62,982 nucleotides of DNA. Source: an uncultured Pelagibacteraceae bacterium (lineage in GTDB: Bacteria > Pseudomonadota > Alphaproteobacteria > Pelagibacterales > Pelagibacteraceae). The DNA is taken from positions 1 through 62,982 of the forward strand of contig CACMVB010000007.1 of NCBI GenBank assembly GCA_902617025.1. Reading direction: 5' to 3'. Of this stretch, positions 28,576 to 37,978 are shown piece by piece. How positions within the stretch are numbered: position 1 is the first letter of the stretch; each line of letters opens with the position of its first letter. The notes under the pieces are model-generated. The model did not search any database, had not been told where the DNA came from, and worked only from the letters and a program-made list of their open reading frames with translations. Position numbers and translations under genes: made by a program.

Positions 28576-30977
28576 TAGGACCTAATTGTAGCGCCTGTTT
28601 TTTCTTTGACTACATCAATAATTTTTTTACTTATCTGATCTATATCTTTCTCACTCAAGGTTTTATTTAGAGACTGTAAAGTAATATTAATTGCTACTGA
28701 TTTTTTATCTCTTGGAATATTTTCACCTTCGTAAACATCAAAAGTTGTTACTTCTTGAATAAGCGATTCATCTATTTCTTTAATAATCTTTTCTAACAAA
28801 CCAATCTTAAAAATTTTATCAATTACAAAGGCAAAATCCCTTTGAGATTTTTGAAAATCTGAAGGTTGAAAACTTTTTTTAGTTTGTCTAATCTTTTTAT
28901 TAGGTTCAGGAATATTCTTTAAGAATATTTCTAATCCATAAATATTTGGCTCTTTAAAATCTAATTTTTTTATTATAGCAGGATGTAATTCTCCAAAGTA
29001 AGCAAGGAGAGATCCTTTTTCTGACTTTAAATTTACAGATCCAGATCTTCCTGGATGGTAACACTGTTTTGTTTTATCATTTATAAAAAGATCTTTTTCA
29101 GATACTCCAAGTTCAATTAAAGTTTTGACTACGTCACTTTTAATATCAAACACATCTATATTTCTCTCCTTTTCAATCCAGCTTTTTCTATTTACTTTCC
29201 CTGACTTTAAAGCGCCAACTACAATCTGTTGTTCTCCAGGATTTTTTCCAAAAAATACTGGCCCTATTTCAAATAAAGAGACGTCTTCATAACCTCTATC
29301 TTGGTTTTTTTTTAGGTAAAGTGAAAGATTTGAAAAGATTGATCTTCTTAGAACATCAAGGTCAGAAGAAATAGGATTTAAAATTGGAATTTCCTTTTCA
29401 CCTTTTGAAAATTGACTATCAATTTTAGAGTCTGTAAATGACCAAGTAACTGACTCAAGAAATCCTTTTGATGCAAGGGATCTTTGTGACAAATGAAATA
29501 GCTTTTGTTTGAAATTTAAAGTTTCACTTTCTCTAATTCTCTTAGGCGCTACTAGTTTTATATTTTTGAAACCTTTAATTCTAATTAGTTCCTCAATTAT
29601 GTCTACATCTTGATTGATATCTGGTCGCCATGAAGGAATTTCTACTTTAAGATTATTTTTTCCTTTTTTACAAATGAAACCTAGTGAAATCAAAATTTTT
29701 TGTGCCTCATTAACAGATATTGGTATACCAATTAAATGTTCAAAATTATTAATATCAAAATTTATAATTTTACTTTTTTGAAAATTTTTTCCAGTAATCG
29801 TAAATTTACTTGCTTCCCCACCACATATTTTCAATATTAAATCAGTTGCGACTTGAAGACCCTCTAACACTGAGTTGGGATCGATACCCCTCTCAAATCT
29901 ATATTTAGCATCAGTGTTAATTGCTAACTCTCGTGATGTTTTTCTAATGGAAGATGGTAGGAAATATGCAGATTCAAGTAAAATATTTTTGGTATCAAAT
30001 TCTGTCGAAGTTTTTGTTCCCCCAATAATTCCACCAAGACCAAGAACGCTAGACTTATCAGTAATAACACACATACCTTTTTTAAGTTTATATTTTTTAT
30101 TATCTAAGGCCTCAAACTCTTCATTCTCTTTTGAGTCTCTGACAATAATCTCTCTATCAATTTTATCTGCATCGTAAGCATGTAATGGACGATTTAAATC
30201 AAACATCACATAATTAGTGATATCGACAACAGCAGAAATTGGTTTTAAACCAAAAGCATGAAGTTTATTTTTTAACCAATCTGGACTCTCTTTGTTTACT
30301 ATATTTTTAATATAACAGCTTCCAAATGTGAGACACCCTTGATACTTATCTTTAGTTATTGAGGTCTTAACTTGATGCTTGGAGCTTTGTTTAAACTTTT
30401 TTCTTTTTGAAGTTATTAATTTGCCTATTCCAGTAGAAGATAAATCTCTTGCAATGCCTCTTATACCTAAACAGTCTGGTCTATTTGGTGTAATTGAAAT
30501 ATCAATTGTTTTTTCTGATTTGCTTTTGAAATAACTTTTTCCTATTTCTTTTTCTTTATTATTTAATTCTATTATTCCATCACTCTCATCTGATAAATTT
30601 AATTCACTCTCAGAACACAACATGCCACGAGACTCGACTCCCCTTATTTTGGCAATTTTTAATTGGAACTTTGTTTTAGGTATTACAGCCCCTGGTGGAG
30701 CATAAATTGTTATTAATCCAACTTTTGCGTTAGGTGCTCCACATACTACTTTTAAAGTTTCTTTTCCGCCAACGTTTACTTCGCACACCTTTAATTTGTC
30801 TGCGTTAGGATGTTTCTCAGCTTTAATAATTTTAGCTATTTTAAATTCACTCAACTCTCCAGAGTTCTCTTTTACATTTTCAACCTCTAAACCAATATTA
30901 GTGAGTTTGTTTATAATTTCGTTTTCGTTTGCATTAGTTTTTAAATGCTCTTTTAGCCATGGAAATGTAATAATCAT
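28575..30977 (-). CDS. pheT: Phenylalanyl-tRNA synthetase beta subunit
   Basis: The 800-residue beta subunit of the alpha2beta2 PheRS has the expected domains in order: N-terminal tRNA-binding OB domain (about 40-150, [20 protein letters not shown]), B3/B4 editing domain (about 210-380), B5 domain, the inactive synthetase-like core, and the C-terminal FDX-ACB anticodon-binding domain (about 705-800, [20 protein letters not shown]). Full length. It overlaps pheS by 4 bases and lepA by one. Confidence 0.97.
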   Translation of the reverse strand: MIITFPWLKEHLKTNANENEIINKLTNIGLEVENVKENSGELSEFKIAKIIKAEKHPNADKLKVCEVNVGGKETLKVVCGAPNAKVGLITIYAPPGAVIPKTKFQLKIAKIRGVESRGMLCSESELNLSDESDGIIELNNKEKEIGKSYFKSKSEKTIDISITPNRPDCLGIRGIARDLSSTGIGKLITSKRKKFKQSSKHQVKTSITKDKYQGCLTFGSCYIKNIVNKESPDWLKNKLHAFGLKPISAVVDITNYVMFDLNRPLHAYDADKIDREIIVRDSKENEEFEALDNKKYKLKKGMCVITDKSSVLGLGGIIGGTKTSTEFDTKNILLESAYFLPSSIRKTSRELAINTDAKYRFERGIDPNSVLEGLQVATDLILKICGGEASKFTITGKNFQKSKIINFDINNFEHLIGIPISVNEAQKILISLGFICKKGKNNLKVEIPSWRPDINQDVDIIEELIRIKGFKNIKLVAPKRIRESETLNFKQKLFHLSQRSLASKGFLESVTWSFTDSKIDSQFSKGEKEIPILNPISSDLDVLRRSIFSNLSLYLKKNQDRGYEDVSLFEIGPVFFGKNPGEQQIVVGALKSGKVNRKSWIEKERNIDVFDIKSDVVKTLIELGVSEKDLFINDKTKQCYHPGRSGSVNLKSEKGSLLAYFGELHPAIIKKLDFKEPNIYGLEIFLKNIPEPNKKIRQTKKSFQPSDFQKSQRDFAFVIDKIFKIGLLEKIIKEIDESLIQEVTTFDVYEGENIPRDKKSVAINITLQSLNKTLSEKDIDQISKKIIDVVKEKTGATIRS

Positions 30978-32041
30978 TTACTCAATCCTCTATAGTTTGT
31001 CGGCACATCTAAAGGGTCAAAACCAAAATGACTTAACCATCTGTAATCCGTTTCAAAAAAAGCTCTTAAATCATTAATTCCATATTTTAACATAGCTAAA
31101 CGATCAATACCCATCCCGAATGCAAATCCTTGATATTTTTTTGGATCAACTTTTGCATTTTTTAGAACGTTGGGATGAACCATTCCACAACCTAAAATTT
31201 CTAACCATTTGTTACCTTCACCGATCACTATTTTTTCATTCTCAATTCTGTATCCAATATCTACTTCAGCAGATGGTTCGGTGAATGGGAAATGGCTTGG
31301 TCTGAATCTCATTTTAACATTTTTGACTTCAAAAAATTCTTTAATAAAATAATCTAAACACCCCTTAAGATGACCCATAGTAATATTTTTATCAATGTGA
31401 AGACCTTCTAATTGATGAAACATTGGAGCATGAGTTTGATCACTGTCACATCTATAAGTTCTACCAGGTACAATTATTTTAAATGGAGGTTTTCCATTAA
31501 GCATTGCTCTAATTTGAACTGGAGAAGTATGTGTTCTTAAAAGGAGTTTTTTATTTTTTTCTAAATAAAATGTGTCATGCATATCCCTTGCTGGATGATC
31601 CTCCGGTGTATTTAACGCCGTAAAATTATTATACTCGGTTTCAACATCTGGGCCTTCTGCAACAGTAAAACCAATTTCAGAAAAAATAGAGGAAATTTCA
31701 TCTATAACTTGAGATACCGGATGAATTTTTCCTTGATGATATGGTCGGATCGGTAAAGTTACATCAACTTTTTCATTTTTTAATTTATCGCTGATTTCTG
31801 CATTCTCTATTTCAAAACTTTTCTGTTCAATCTGATTTGATAAATCATCTTTAATTTTATTTAAATTTACTGCAAAATCTTTTCTCTTATCAGGTTCAAG
31901 TGTACCTAGTGTTTTAAATTGCTGTGTGATCTGTCCGTTTTTTCCAAAAAATTCCGTTTTTAAATTTTGAAGATCTTCCTTATTTTTAACAGAGTCAATC
32001 TTTGCGTTAAAAATAGAATTTATTTTATCTAAATCACTCAT
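30974..32041 (-). CDS. pheS: Phenylalanyl-tRNA synthetase alpha subunit
   Basis: The 355-residue catalytic subunit has an N-terminal coiled-coil (about 1-95) and the class II core: motif 2 region [20 protein letters not shown] and the HQLEGLHID stretch, then the C-terminal [18 protein letters not shown] motif 3. Length is normal. It follows rplT after 49 bases and its stop overlaps pheT, continuing the infC-rpmI-rplT-pheS-pheT order known widely in bacteria. Confidence 0.97.
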   Translation of the reverse strand: MSDLDKINSIFNAKIDSVKNKEDLQNLKTEFFGKNGQITQQFKTLGTLEPDKRKDFAVNLNKIKDDLSNQIEQKSFEIENAEISDKLKNEKVDVTLPIRPYHQGKIHPVSQVIDEISSIFSEIGFTVAEGPDVETEYNNFTALNTPEDHPARDMHDTFYLEKNKKLLLRTHTSPVQIRAMLNGKPPFKIIVPGRTYRCDSDQTHAPMFHQLEGLHIDKNITMGHLKGCLDYFIKEFFEVKNVKMRFRPSHFPFTEPSAEVDIGYRIENEKIVIGEGNKWLEILGCGMVHPNVLKNAKVDPKKYQGFAFGMGIDRLAMLKYGINDLRAFFETDYRWLSHFGFDPLDVPTNYRGLSK

Positions 32042-32090
32042 CGGGTAATTGATTTTTTATATTAAAGTTTGCGTTAAATCAAAGACCCTT

Positions 32091-32447
32091 TTATCCAAGG
32101 GAGGATTGAACCTTTTTTACCACTGATTTAAAGACTTCTGGATTATTGTAAGCTAATTCAGCTAAAACTTTTCTATCTAATTTAATTTTAGATTTAGCTA
32201 AACCATTAATAAATTTAGCGTAGGTCAATCCTTCTGCTCTCACTCCAGCATTTATTCTTTGTATCCATAATGATCTAAATTCTCTTTTTTTTGCTTTTCT
32301 ATCTCTGTAAGCATATTGCATTGCTTTTTCCATAGCTTGGCGAGCTATTCTTATTGTATTTTTTCTTCTTCCGTATTGACCTTTAACTAACTTTAGAACT
32401 TTTTTATGTTTTGCTCTACTGACAACACCACGTTTTGTTCTAGCCAT
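32091..32447 (-). CDS. rplT: 50S ribosomal protein L20
   Basis: The 118-residue basic protein is L20, an early large-subunit assembly protein and, in many bacteria, the translational repressor of the infC-rpmI-rplT operon. It begins [20 protein letters not shown] and contains [20 protein letters not shown] and [20 protein letters not shown] (about 58-77). One base separates it from rpmI. I could not identify an L20-binding leader with confidence. Confidence 0.97.
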   Translation of the reverse strand: MARTKRGVVSRAKHKKVLKLVKGQYGRRKNTIRIARQAMEKAMQYAYRDRKAKKREFRSLWIQRINAGVRAEGLTYAKFINGLAKSKIKLDRKVLAELAYNNPEVFKSVVKKVQSSLG

Positions 32448-32448
32448 A

Positions 32449-32655
32449 TTATCCTCTTAAGTTATATGGCATATACGATTTTACAATTTTTGTGTCTTGT
32501 TTTGTCATTATCGTAGTACCTCTTTGTTTTCTAATTTGTGAATTTGTTCTTTTGATCATACCATGACGTTTGCCAGCTTGAGGCATTTTAATCTTACCAG
32601 AAGATGTAAACCTGAACCTTTTTTTAGCTGAACTTTTTGTTTTAAGTTTTGGCAT
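32449..32655 (-). CDS. rpmI: 50S ribosomal protein L35
   Basis: The 68-residue basic protein is L35. It begins [20 protein letters not shown], followed by [13 protein letters not shown] and the C-terminal AxxKxxKxxxPY-type ending VKSYMPYNL. It precedes rplT by one base and lies 59 bases after infC. Confidence 0.96.
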   Translation of the reverse strand: MPKLKTKSSAKKRFRFTSSGKIKMPQAGKRHGMIKRTNSQIRKQRGTTIMTKQDTKIVKSYMPYNLRG

Positions 32656-32689
32656 AAATATTTCGGACTTATATAGGCATTATCTAATC

Positions 32690-32704
32690 TTAGCAAGTCG
32701 CTAA
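32690..32704. other. Short hairpin in the infC-rpmI gap
   Basis: The 59-base gap between infC and rpmI contains a perfect five-pair inverted repeat, TTAGC and GCTAA, around a five-base AAGTC loop. In other bacteria this part of the operon carries the L20 control region, so it could be part of a leader structure, but the repeat is short and not diagnostic. Confidence 0.25.
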
Positions 32705-32714
32705 TAATAACGAT

Positions 32715-33260
32715 TTAGATAGGTTGAATGATCATTACCATTTGCCTGCCCTCAAATTTAGGGTGGCTCTCTACTTTAGCTATATCTTTAGTTTCATCAA
32801 TAATTTTATTCATAAGCTGTTTTCCTAATTCCGTATGTTGCATTTCACGACCTTTGAATTTTACAGTGAACTTGACTTTGTCACCTTTAGAAATAAATTT
32901 TTTCGCATTTTTTATTTTAAAATTATAATCGTGTGTTTCGGTGCCAGGTCTTAATTTTATTTCTTTTAATGATACTATTTTTTGATTTTTCTTTGCTTGA
33001 TTAGCTTTTTTTTGTAAGTCATACTTATGTTTACCCATATCCATAATTTTGCAAACAGGTGGATTGGCATTCGGAGATATTTCTATCAAATCTAGTTCTT
33101 CATGTTTTGCAAGTTCGATAGCTTTATTTAAAGGCATTACTCCTTGATTTGATCCGTCGCTACCAATTACTTGAACATCTAATGCCCTTATACGCTCATT
33201 AGCTCTAGGGCCTTGAGGTTTAGTTCTTCTTTGAAAGTAATTTGGTTTTGAATTTGACAC
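32715..33260 (-). CDS. infC: Translation initiation factor IF-3
   Basis: IF-3 keeps the 30S subunit free and checks the start codon. The 181 residues have the N-domain (RANERIRALDVQVIGSDGSN, about 19-38; then MPLNKAIELAKHEELDLIEI), the lysine-rich linker (CKIMDMGKHKYDLQKKA) and the C-domain with KEIKLRPGTETHDYNFK and FKGREMQHTELG. The start is GTG, directly abutting the thrS stop. The rare AUU start and autoregulation of the enterobacterial gene are not seen. Confidence 0.96.
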   Translation of the reverse strand: MSNSKPNYFQRRTKPQGPRANERIRALDVQVIGSDGSNQGVMPLNKAIELAKHEELDLIEISPNANPPVCKIMDMGKHKYDLQKKANQAKKNQKIVSLKEIKLRPGTETHDYNFKIKNAKKFISKGDKVKFTVKFKGREMQHTELGKQLMNKIIDETKDIAKVESHPKFEGRQMVMIIQPI

Positions 33261-35180
33261 TTAGTTTAAAGGCAACTTATTTAAGTCTAACATATGTTTA
33301 ATCAATTTTTCTCTTTTTATAATTTCTTGTTTTTCTGAACCAAGTTTTCTAATGGTAACAGTATTATCCTCTACCTCTTTTTTTCCACAAACTAAGATAT
33401 ATGGGATCTTGGCCAAAGAGTGTTCTCTAATTTTATAATTAATTTTTTCATTTCTTAAATCCATTTCACATTTTATACCTTCTTTAAACAAATCTTCAAA
33501 TAACTTTTTAACATAATTATTATTTTCCTCTGCTATAGTGCATACTACAGCTTGTGCTGGCGATAACCAAAAAGGCAATTTACCTGCGTAGTTTTCAATT
33601 AATATTCCTATAAATCTTTCTAAAGATCCAAATAAAGCTCTATGTAGCATCACCGGAACTTTTTTTGTTCCGTCTTTTGAAACATAAGAAGCTCCAAGTC
33701 TACTTGGAAGATTTAAGTCTACCTGAAGAGTACCACACTGCCAATCTCTCCCTATGGCATCTCTTAGAACAAACTCAATTTTAGGACCATAAAAAGCTCC
33801 CTCGCCTTTATTAATCGTATATTCTAATTTAGATTTTTTAATTGCAGTTAAAAGAGCTGCTTCAGACTTATCCCATACACTATCATCGCCAACTCGTTTT
33901 TCAGGTCTGTCTGAATATTTTAAAATCACATTTTCAAAACCAAGATCTTTGTAAATTTCTAAAATCAAATTGGTAACCGATAAAGACTCTTGAGTAATTT
34001 GATCCTCTGTGCAAAAAATATGTGCGTCATCTTGGGTAAAAGCTCTCACTCTCAATAAACCATGTAATGCGCCTGATGGTTCGTATCTATGCACTTTACC
34101 AAATTCTGATAGCTTCAGAGGTAAATCTCTATAGCTTTTTAATCCTTGATTAAATACTTGAACACAACCTGGACAGTTCATAGGTTTAACAGCAAATGTT
34201 TTTTCATCAGGAGTTTCTGATGTAAACATATGCTCTCCAAATTTTTCCCAGTGTCCGGACTTCTCCCACAGACTTTTATCTAAAAGTTCAGGGGTATTTA
34301 TTTCTTTGTAACCTGCAAGTCTTTGTTTCATTCTCATAAATTCAACTAATCTTTGAAATAATAACCAACCTTTTTCATGCCAGAAAACTGAGCCTGGGCT
34401 TTCTTCTCTAAAATGAAAAAGGTCCATATCCTTGCCCAATCTTCTGTGATCTCTCTTCTCAGCTTCTTCTAATCTGTGTAAATAATCATCTAAATCTTTT
34501 TTTGAGCTCCAGCACGTACCATATATTCTTTGTAACATTTCATTTTTTGAATCCCCTCGCCAGTAGGCACCTGAAACTTTTGTTAATTTGAATGCCTTAC
34601 CGATTTTTCCAGAAGAGGATAAGTGTGGTCCTCTGCAAAGGTCGTGCCACGTATCACCATGATGGTATACTGAAAGTTCTTCGTTTTTAGGAATACTCTG
34701 AATAATTTCTGCTTTATATTTTTCACCAATTTTTTTAAAATGAGTTATAGCTTTTTCTCTTTCCCAAACTTCTCTTTTAGTTTTTACATCCCTATCGATT
34801 ATTTCAGACATTCTTTTTTCAATTTTTTTTAAATCCTCACTAGTGAATGGGTCTTTTCTAGCAAAATCATAATAAAAACCGTTTTCAATTACTGGTCCAA
34901 TCGTTACTTGAGTACCTGGAAATATCTCTTGCACAGCCATAGCCATTATGTGTGCTGCATCATGTCTTATAACCTCTAGACCCTCTTTATCCTTTGAAGT
35001 AATTATTCTTACTTTTGAGTCTTTTGTTATTACATGACTTAAGTCTTTTAATTGACCATCTACTTCCATTATCAGCGCAGACTTTTCTAAAGTTTTACTA
35101 ATTTTCTTAATAATTTCAAATCCGTTCATTGATTTTGAAAATGAAATTTTTTTTCCGTCTAATAACTGAATTTGAGGCAT
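33261..35180 (-). CDS. thrS: Threonyl-tRNA synthetase
   Basis: The 639-residue ThrRS has an N-terminal TGS domain (about 1-60), the editing domain with HDAAHIMAMAV and its zinc-site partner (about 70-220), the class II core with the zinc ligands Cys and His in KPMNCPGCVQVF and RVRAFTQDDAHIF, and the C-terminal HGxTxA-type anticodon domain. Threonine editing and charging should both be intact. infC follows at once, the widely conserved thrS-infC linkage. The start overlaps a glycosyltransferase stop by one base. Confidence 0.97.
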   Translation of the reverse strand: MPQIQLLDGKKISFSKSMNGFEIIKKISKTLEKSALIMEVDGQLKDLSHVITKDSKVRIITSKDKEGLEVIRHDAAHIMAMAVQEIFPGTQVTIGPVIENGFYYDFARKDPFTSEDLKKIEKRMSEIIDRDVKTKREVWEREKAITHFKKIGEKYKAEIIQSIPKNEELSVYHHGDTWHDLCRGPHLSSSGKIGKAFKLTKVSGAYWRGDSKNEMLQRIYGTCWSSKKDLDDYLHRLEEAEKRDHRRLGKDMDLFHFREESPGSVFWHEKGWLLFQRLVEFMRMKQRLAGYKEINTPELLDKSLWEKSGHWEKFGEHMFTSETPDEKTFAVKPMNCPGCVQVFNQGLKSYRDLPLKLSEFGKVHRYEPSGALHGLLRVRAFTQDDAHIFCTEDQITQESLSVTNLILEIYKDLGFENVILKYSDRPEKRVGDDSVWDKSEAALLTAIKKSKLEYTINKGEGAFYGPKIEFVLRDAIGRDWQCGTLQVDLNLPSRLGASYVSKDGTKKVPVMLHRALFGSLERFIGILIENYAGKLPFWLSPAQAVVCTIAEENNNYVKKLFEDLFKEGIKCEMDLRNEKINYKIREHSLAKIPYILVCGKKEVEDNTVTIRKLGSEKQEIIKREKLIKHMLDLNKLPLN

Positions 35181-36337
35181 TAAATTTTTAATAATTTTTT
35201 GTACTCTCTTAAATTTGAATCACACATTGCTTCCACATCAAACTTTTTTGCTATGTTTTTTCTACCTTCGTTTCCCATTAATTTCAACTCTTCTGGATTT
35301 AATTGAATAACAGTATTTAAATTTTTAGCAAGTTCTCTAGGGTCATCATATTTATATAAAAATCCTGTTTTTTTATCTAAAACTGTTTCTTTTGATCCCC
35401 CAATGTTACTAGCAATAATTGGTTTACCCATTGATTGAGCTTCGACGGCTACTCGGCCAAAAGCCTCTGGTTCTATTGAGGCTGAAACTACTACATCTGC
35501 AAGAGAGTACGCTAGCGGCATATCTTTACAATGACTAATAAATCTAATTTTTTTAGTTAAACTATATCTCTCAGCAAGACTAAAAAGTTTTTTTGAGTAA
35601 ACTTTTCTGCCTTGGTCGGAACCAAGTAAAATTGCTTGAAAATTTGTGATATTAAAATCTTCAATTAGAATATTTAATGACTCAATAAACTTTTCTTGTC
35701 CTTTCCAAGATGTTAATCTACCTGGCATTAAAATAGTAAAATTATTAGGCTCTAATAACCATTCAGCTTTTAGCTTTTCTTGCTTCAACATTGAAACATT
35801 TTTTTGATTAAAATAGTCAATATTTATTCCTCGAAATATGACCCTCAATTTATTTTTCTTATTTAAATATTCATTATAGTTGTCATTGATATGTTCAAAA
35901 ATAAAGTTTGAACCTGCAATGGTTAGCTTAGATCTAAGCATTATACTATTATAAAATTTTTTAAACTTATTTTTAAAATTATAAGTCCCATGAAAGGTAG
36001 TAACAAAAATTGTATTTGTAATAATACAAGCTAAATAACATGACCAAGCTGGTGCTCTACTTCTTGCGTGTACTATATTAATTTTTTTGAAAATAATAAA
36101 AAAAGATAAAATCAATGCATTGAAGAGTATCAGCAATGGGTTTTTTGAGTGAACAGGAAGCTTTAAAATTCCTACTTTATTTTTTTTTACAAATTTAAGT
36201 AATTCTCCTCCAGATGTGGCAATAAATGATCCGCAATCCTTTTCGGATAGAAAATGAGCAATATCATAACAGCCTGTTTCGGCTCCCCCATATCCAAGCT
36301 TTGGGATTACTTGTAAAACATTTATTTTAGTAGTCAT
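35180..36337 (-). CDS. Family 4 glycosyltransferase
   Basis: The 385-residue GT-B enzyme starts MTTKINVLQVIPKLGYGGAE, with the GGAE donor/acceptor loop typical of GT4 enzymes of lipopolysaccharide and capsule synthesis. Further signatures are ILMPGRLTSWKGQEKFIESL (about 202-221) and ADVVVSASIEPEAFGRVAVE (about 281-300, the E-x7-E site), then GKPIIASNIGG. ATG 36337 was chosen over an ATG seven codons upstream because the family N-terminus begins there. It is first on the minus strand ahead of thrS and divergent from a hydrolase gene by 36 bases. Confidence 0.88.
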   Translation of the reverse strand: MTTKINVLQVIPKLGYGGAETGCYDIAHFLSEKDCGSFIATSGGELLKFVKKNKVGILKLPVHSKNPLLILFNALILSFFIIFKKINIVHARSRAPAWSCYLACIITNTIFVTTFHGTYNFKNKFKKFYNSIMLRSKLTIAGSNFIFEHINDNYNEYLNKKNKLRVIFRGINIDYFNQKNVSMLKQEKLKAEWLLEPNNFTILMPGRLTSWKGQEKFIESLNILIEDFNITNFQAILLGSDQGRKVYSKKLFSLAERYSLTKKIRFISHCKDMPLAYSLADVVVSASIEPEAFGRVAVEAQSMGKPIIASNIGGSKETVLDKKTGFLYKYDDPRELAKNLNTVIQLNPEELKLMGNEGRKNIAKKFDVEAMCDSNLREYKKLLKI

Positions 36338-36373
36338 TATATTTATATATAATAACAATTAATTCTTCGTTGT

Positions 36374-37129
36374 ATGAAAAAATTTAAGTATCTAAAAATT
36401 ACCAATGCTAAAAAACTTAGATATATAGACAATTATTTTAGAAAGAAGCTATATATTATTTTTCTTCCTGGTTTTATGTCTGATATAGAAGGTGAAAAAC
36501 CTAAAACTCTTTTTAAATTTGCAAAAAAGAACAAATTAGGTTTTTTAAGTTTAGAATACTCAGGGCATGGAAAATCTTCAGGTATTTTTACTAAGGGGAA
36601 CATAAGTGTTTGGTCAAATGATACTAAAAGGGTAATAACAAAGATTGTTAATAAAAATAATTTTATACTAATTGGCTCCAGTATGGGAGCCTGGATTGCG
36701 TTGAATCAATTCAAATACTTTAAATCTCAAATTAAAGGTTTTGTTGGAATAGGTTCAGCTCCAGAATTTTTAACAAGACTTATGTGGAACAAATTTCCGA
36801 ATAAAACAAAAAAGGAATTAATTAAAACCGGAAAAATTTTAATCAAGAATGGAGATTATGAATATCCAATAACTTTACAATTAATAAAAGATGGTAAAAA
36901 AAATAAAGTTTTGAATAAAAAGATTAGTACAAATATAAAAGTAACTATGATTCACGGTCAAAAAGATGAAGTTGTACCAATTATATTCTCGAAACATGTT
37001 TTAAAAATATTTAGTAAAGCTGATAAGAAAATGGTTATTATCAAAAATGGTGACCATAGTTTATCTCACCAAAGGCCTTTAGGTAGAATAGTTAAGGAAT
37101 TAGACGCTATTGTTAAAGATATAAGCTAA
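36374..37129 (+). CDS. Alpha/beta hydrolase
   Basis: The 251-residue protein is an alpha/beta-fold serine hydrolase. The oxyanion segment is IIFLPGFMSD (about 29-38), the nucleophile elbow is LIGSSMGAWIAL (Ser about 99), the acid is in HGQKDEVVP (about 196-204) and the histidine in NGDHSLS (about 223-229). The size and motif spacing resemble the ABHD10/Bem46-like group of small esterases and thioesterases. The substrate cannot be assigned. It converges on an SDR gene, overlapping by 30 bases. Confidence 0.85.
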   Translation: MKKFKYLKITNAKKLRYIDNYFRKKLYIIFLPGFMSDIEGEKPKTLFKFAKKNKLGFLSLEYSGHGKSSGIFTKGNISVWSNDTKRVITKIVNKNNFILIGSSMGAWIALNQFKYFKSQIKGFVGIGSAPEFLTRLMWNKFPNKTKKELIKTGKILIKNGDYEYPITLQLIKDGKKNKVLNKKISTNIKVTMIHGQKDEVVPIIFSKHVLKIFSKADKKMVIIKNGDHSLSHQRPLGRIVKELDAIVKDIS

Positions 37130-37978
37130 TCCCTCTTCGTATGTTGGAAATTTTAGATTATATTTAAAAAAAGCTTTCATTTTTTTGTTATCTACTTTTT
37201 TTGAATCCTTATAAAAATTTTTTAACATTTCATTTTCAATATTTTCCAGTTTAACTAGAGCTGGTTGTTTCATTTTAAGTAATTTTGCTCCATAGACTAC
37301 CACTTCATTCTGTGAAGCAGGTTTATCATCACAAATATTGTAAATTTCATTATTCTTAAAGTTTTTAAGAGACTTAAATAAAATATTTCCTATATCCTCA
37401 ACATGAATTCTTGAAAAAAAATGATTTTTTTGATCTACGATTTGTGTTTTTCCAGACTGTAATCTTTTCAAAATATTAAACTCATTTGAATATATTCCTG
37501 CTAACCTAAAAATTTGTAATGGGTAATTTTTTTTATTTGACAAACTTAACCAAGTATTTTCTGCTTGTAGTCTACTTTTGCCGTTAGGTGAGGAGGGTTT
37601 AGTAGTGCTATTTTCATCTACCCAGTGACCTTTGTGATCCCCATACACACTTGTTGCTGATAAATAAGTAATCCACTTACAATTAATTTTAATTTTTTGA
37701 TTTGTTTCAATATAACTAGCAACAATATCTTTCCCTTCAACAGGTGGAATTGAAACCAAAATATAATTTGCATCTTCTAATTCTTTTATCAAAGAGTTGT
37801 CAATTTTTTCTTTAGAAAATTGGTATGAATTTATTTTGATATTATTAAAATCCATCTGATGAGTTTCTTGTCTAGAGGTTATACTTAAATCAAAATCTTT
37901 TTTTTCATTAATCAATTTATTAATAAAACTCTCTGCGACTTGGCCAAAGCCAAAGCAAAAGACTTTAAGTTTATTCAT
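37100..37978 (-). CDS. Atypical SDR / NAD(P)-dependent epimerase-like protein
   Basis: The 292-residue protein has a Rossmann-like N-terminus (KVFCFGFGQVAESFI, about 4-18) and the ITYLSATSVYGDHKGHWVDE segment (about 122-141) typical of the YeeZ-like atypical SDR group. The usual YxxxK catalytic pair is not evident: NGKSRLQAEN stands where it is expected, as in other atypical members, so a binding rather than redox role is possible. Its start overlaps the gltB stop by one base and it is last in the gltD-gltB run. Function unknown. Confidence 0.78.
   Translation of the reverse strand: MNKLKVFCFGFGQVAESFINKLINEKKDFDLSITSRQETHQMDFNNIKINSYQFSKEKIDNSLIKELEDANYILVSIPPVEGKDIVASYIETNQKIKINCKWITYLSATSVYGDHKGHWVDENSTTKPSSPNGKSRLQAENTWLSLSNKKNYPLQIFRLAGIYSNEFNILKRLQSGKTQIVDQKNHFFSRIHVEDIGNILFKSLKNFKNNEIYNICDDKPASQNEVVVYGAKLLKMKQPALVKLENIENEMLKNFYKDSKKVDNKKMKAFFKYNLKFPTYEEGLAYIFNNSV

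Noticed and set aside
32715-33260. IF-3 autoregulation through a rare AUU start
   Set aside because: The start codon is GTG, not ATT.
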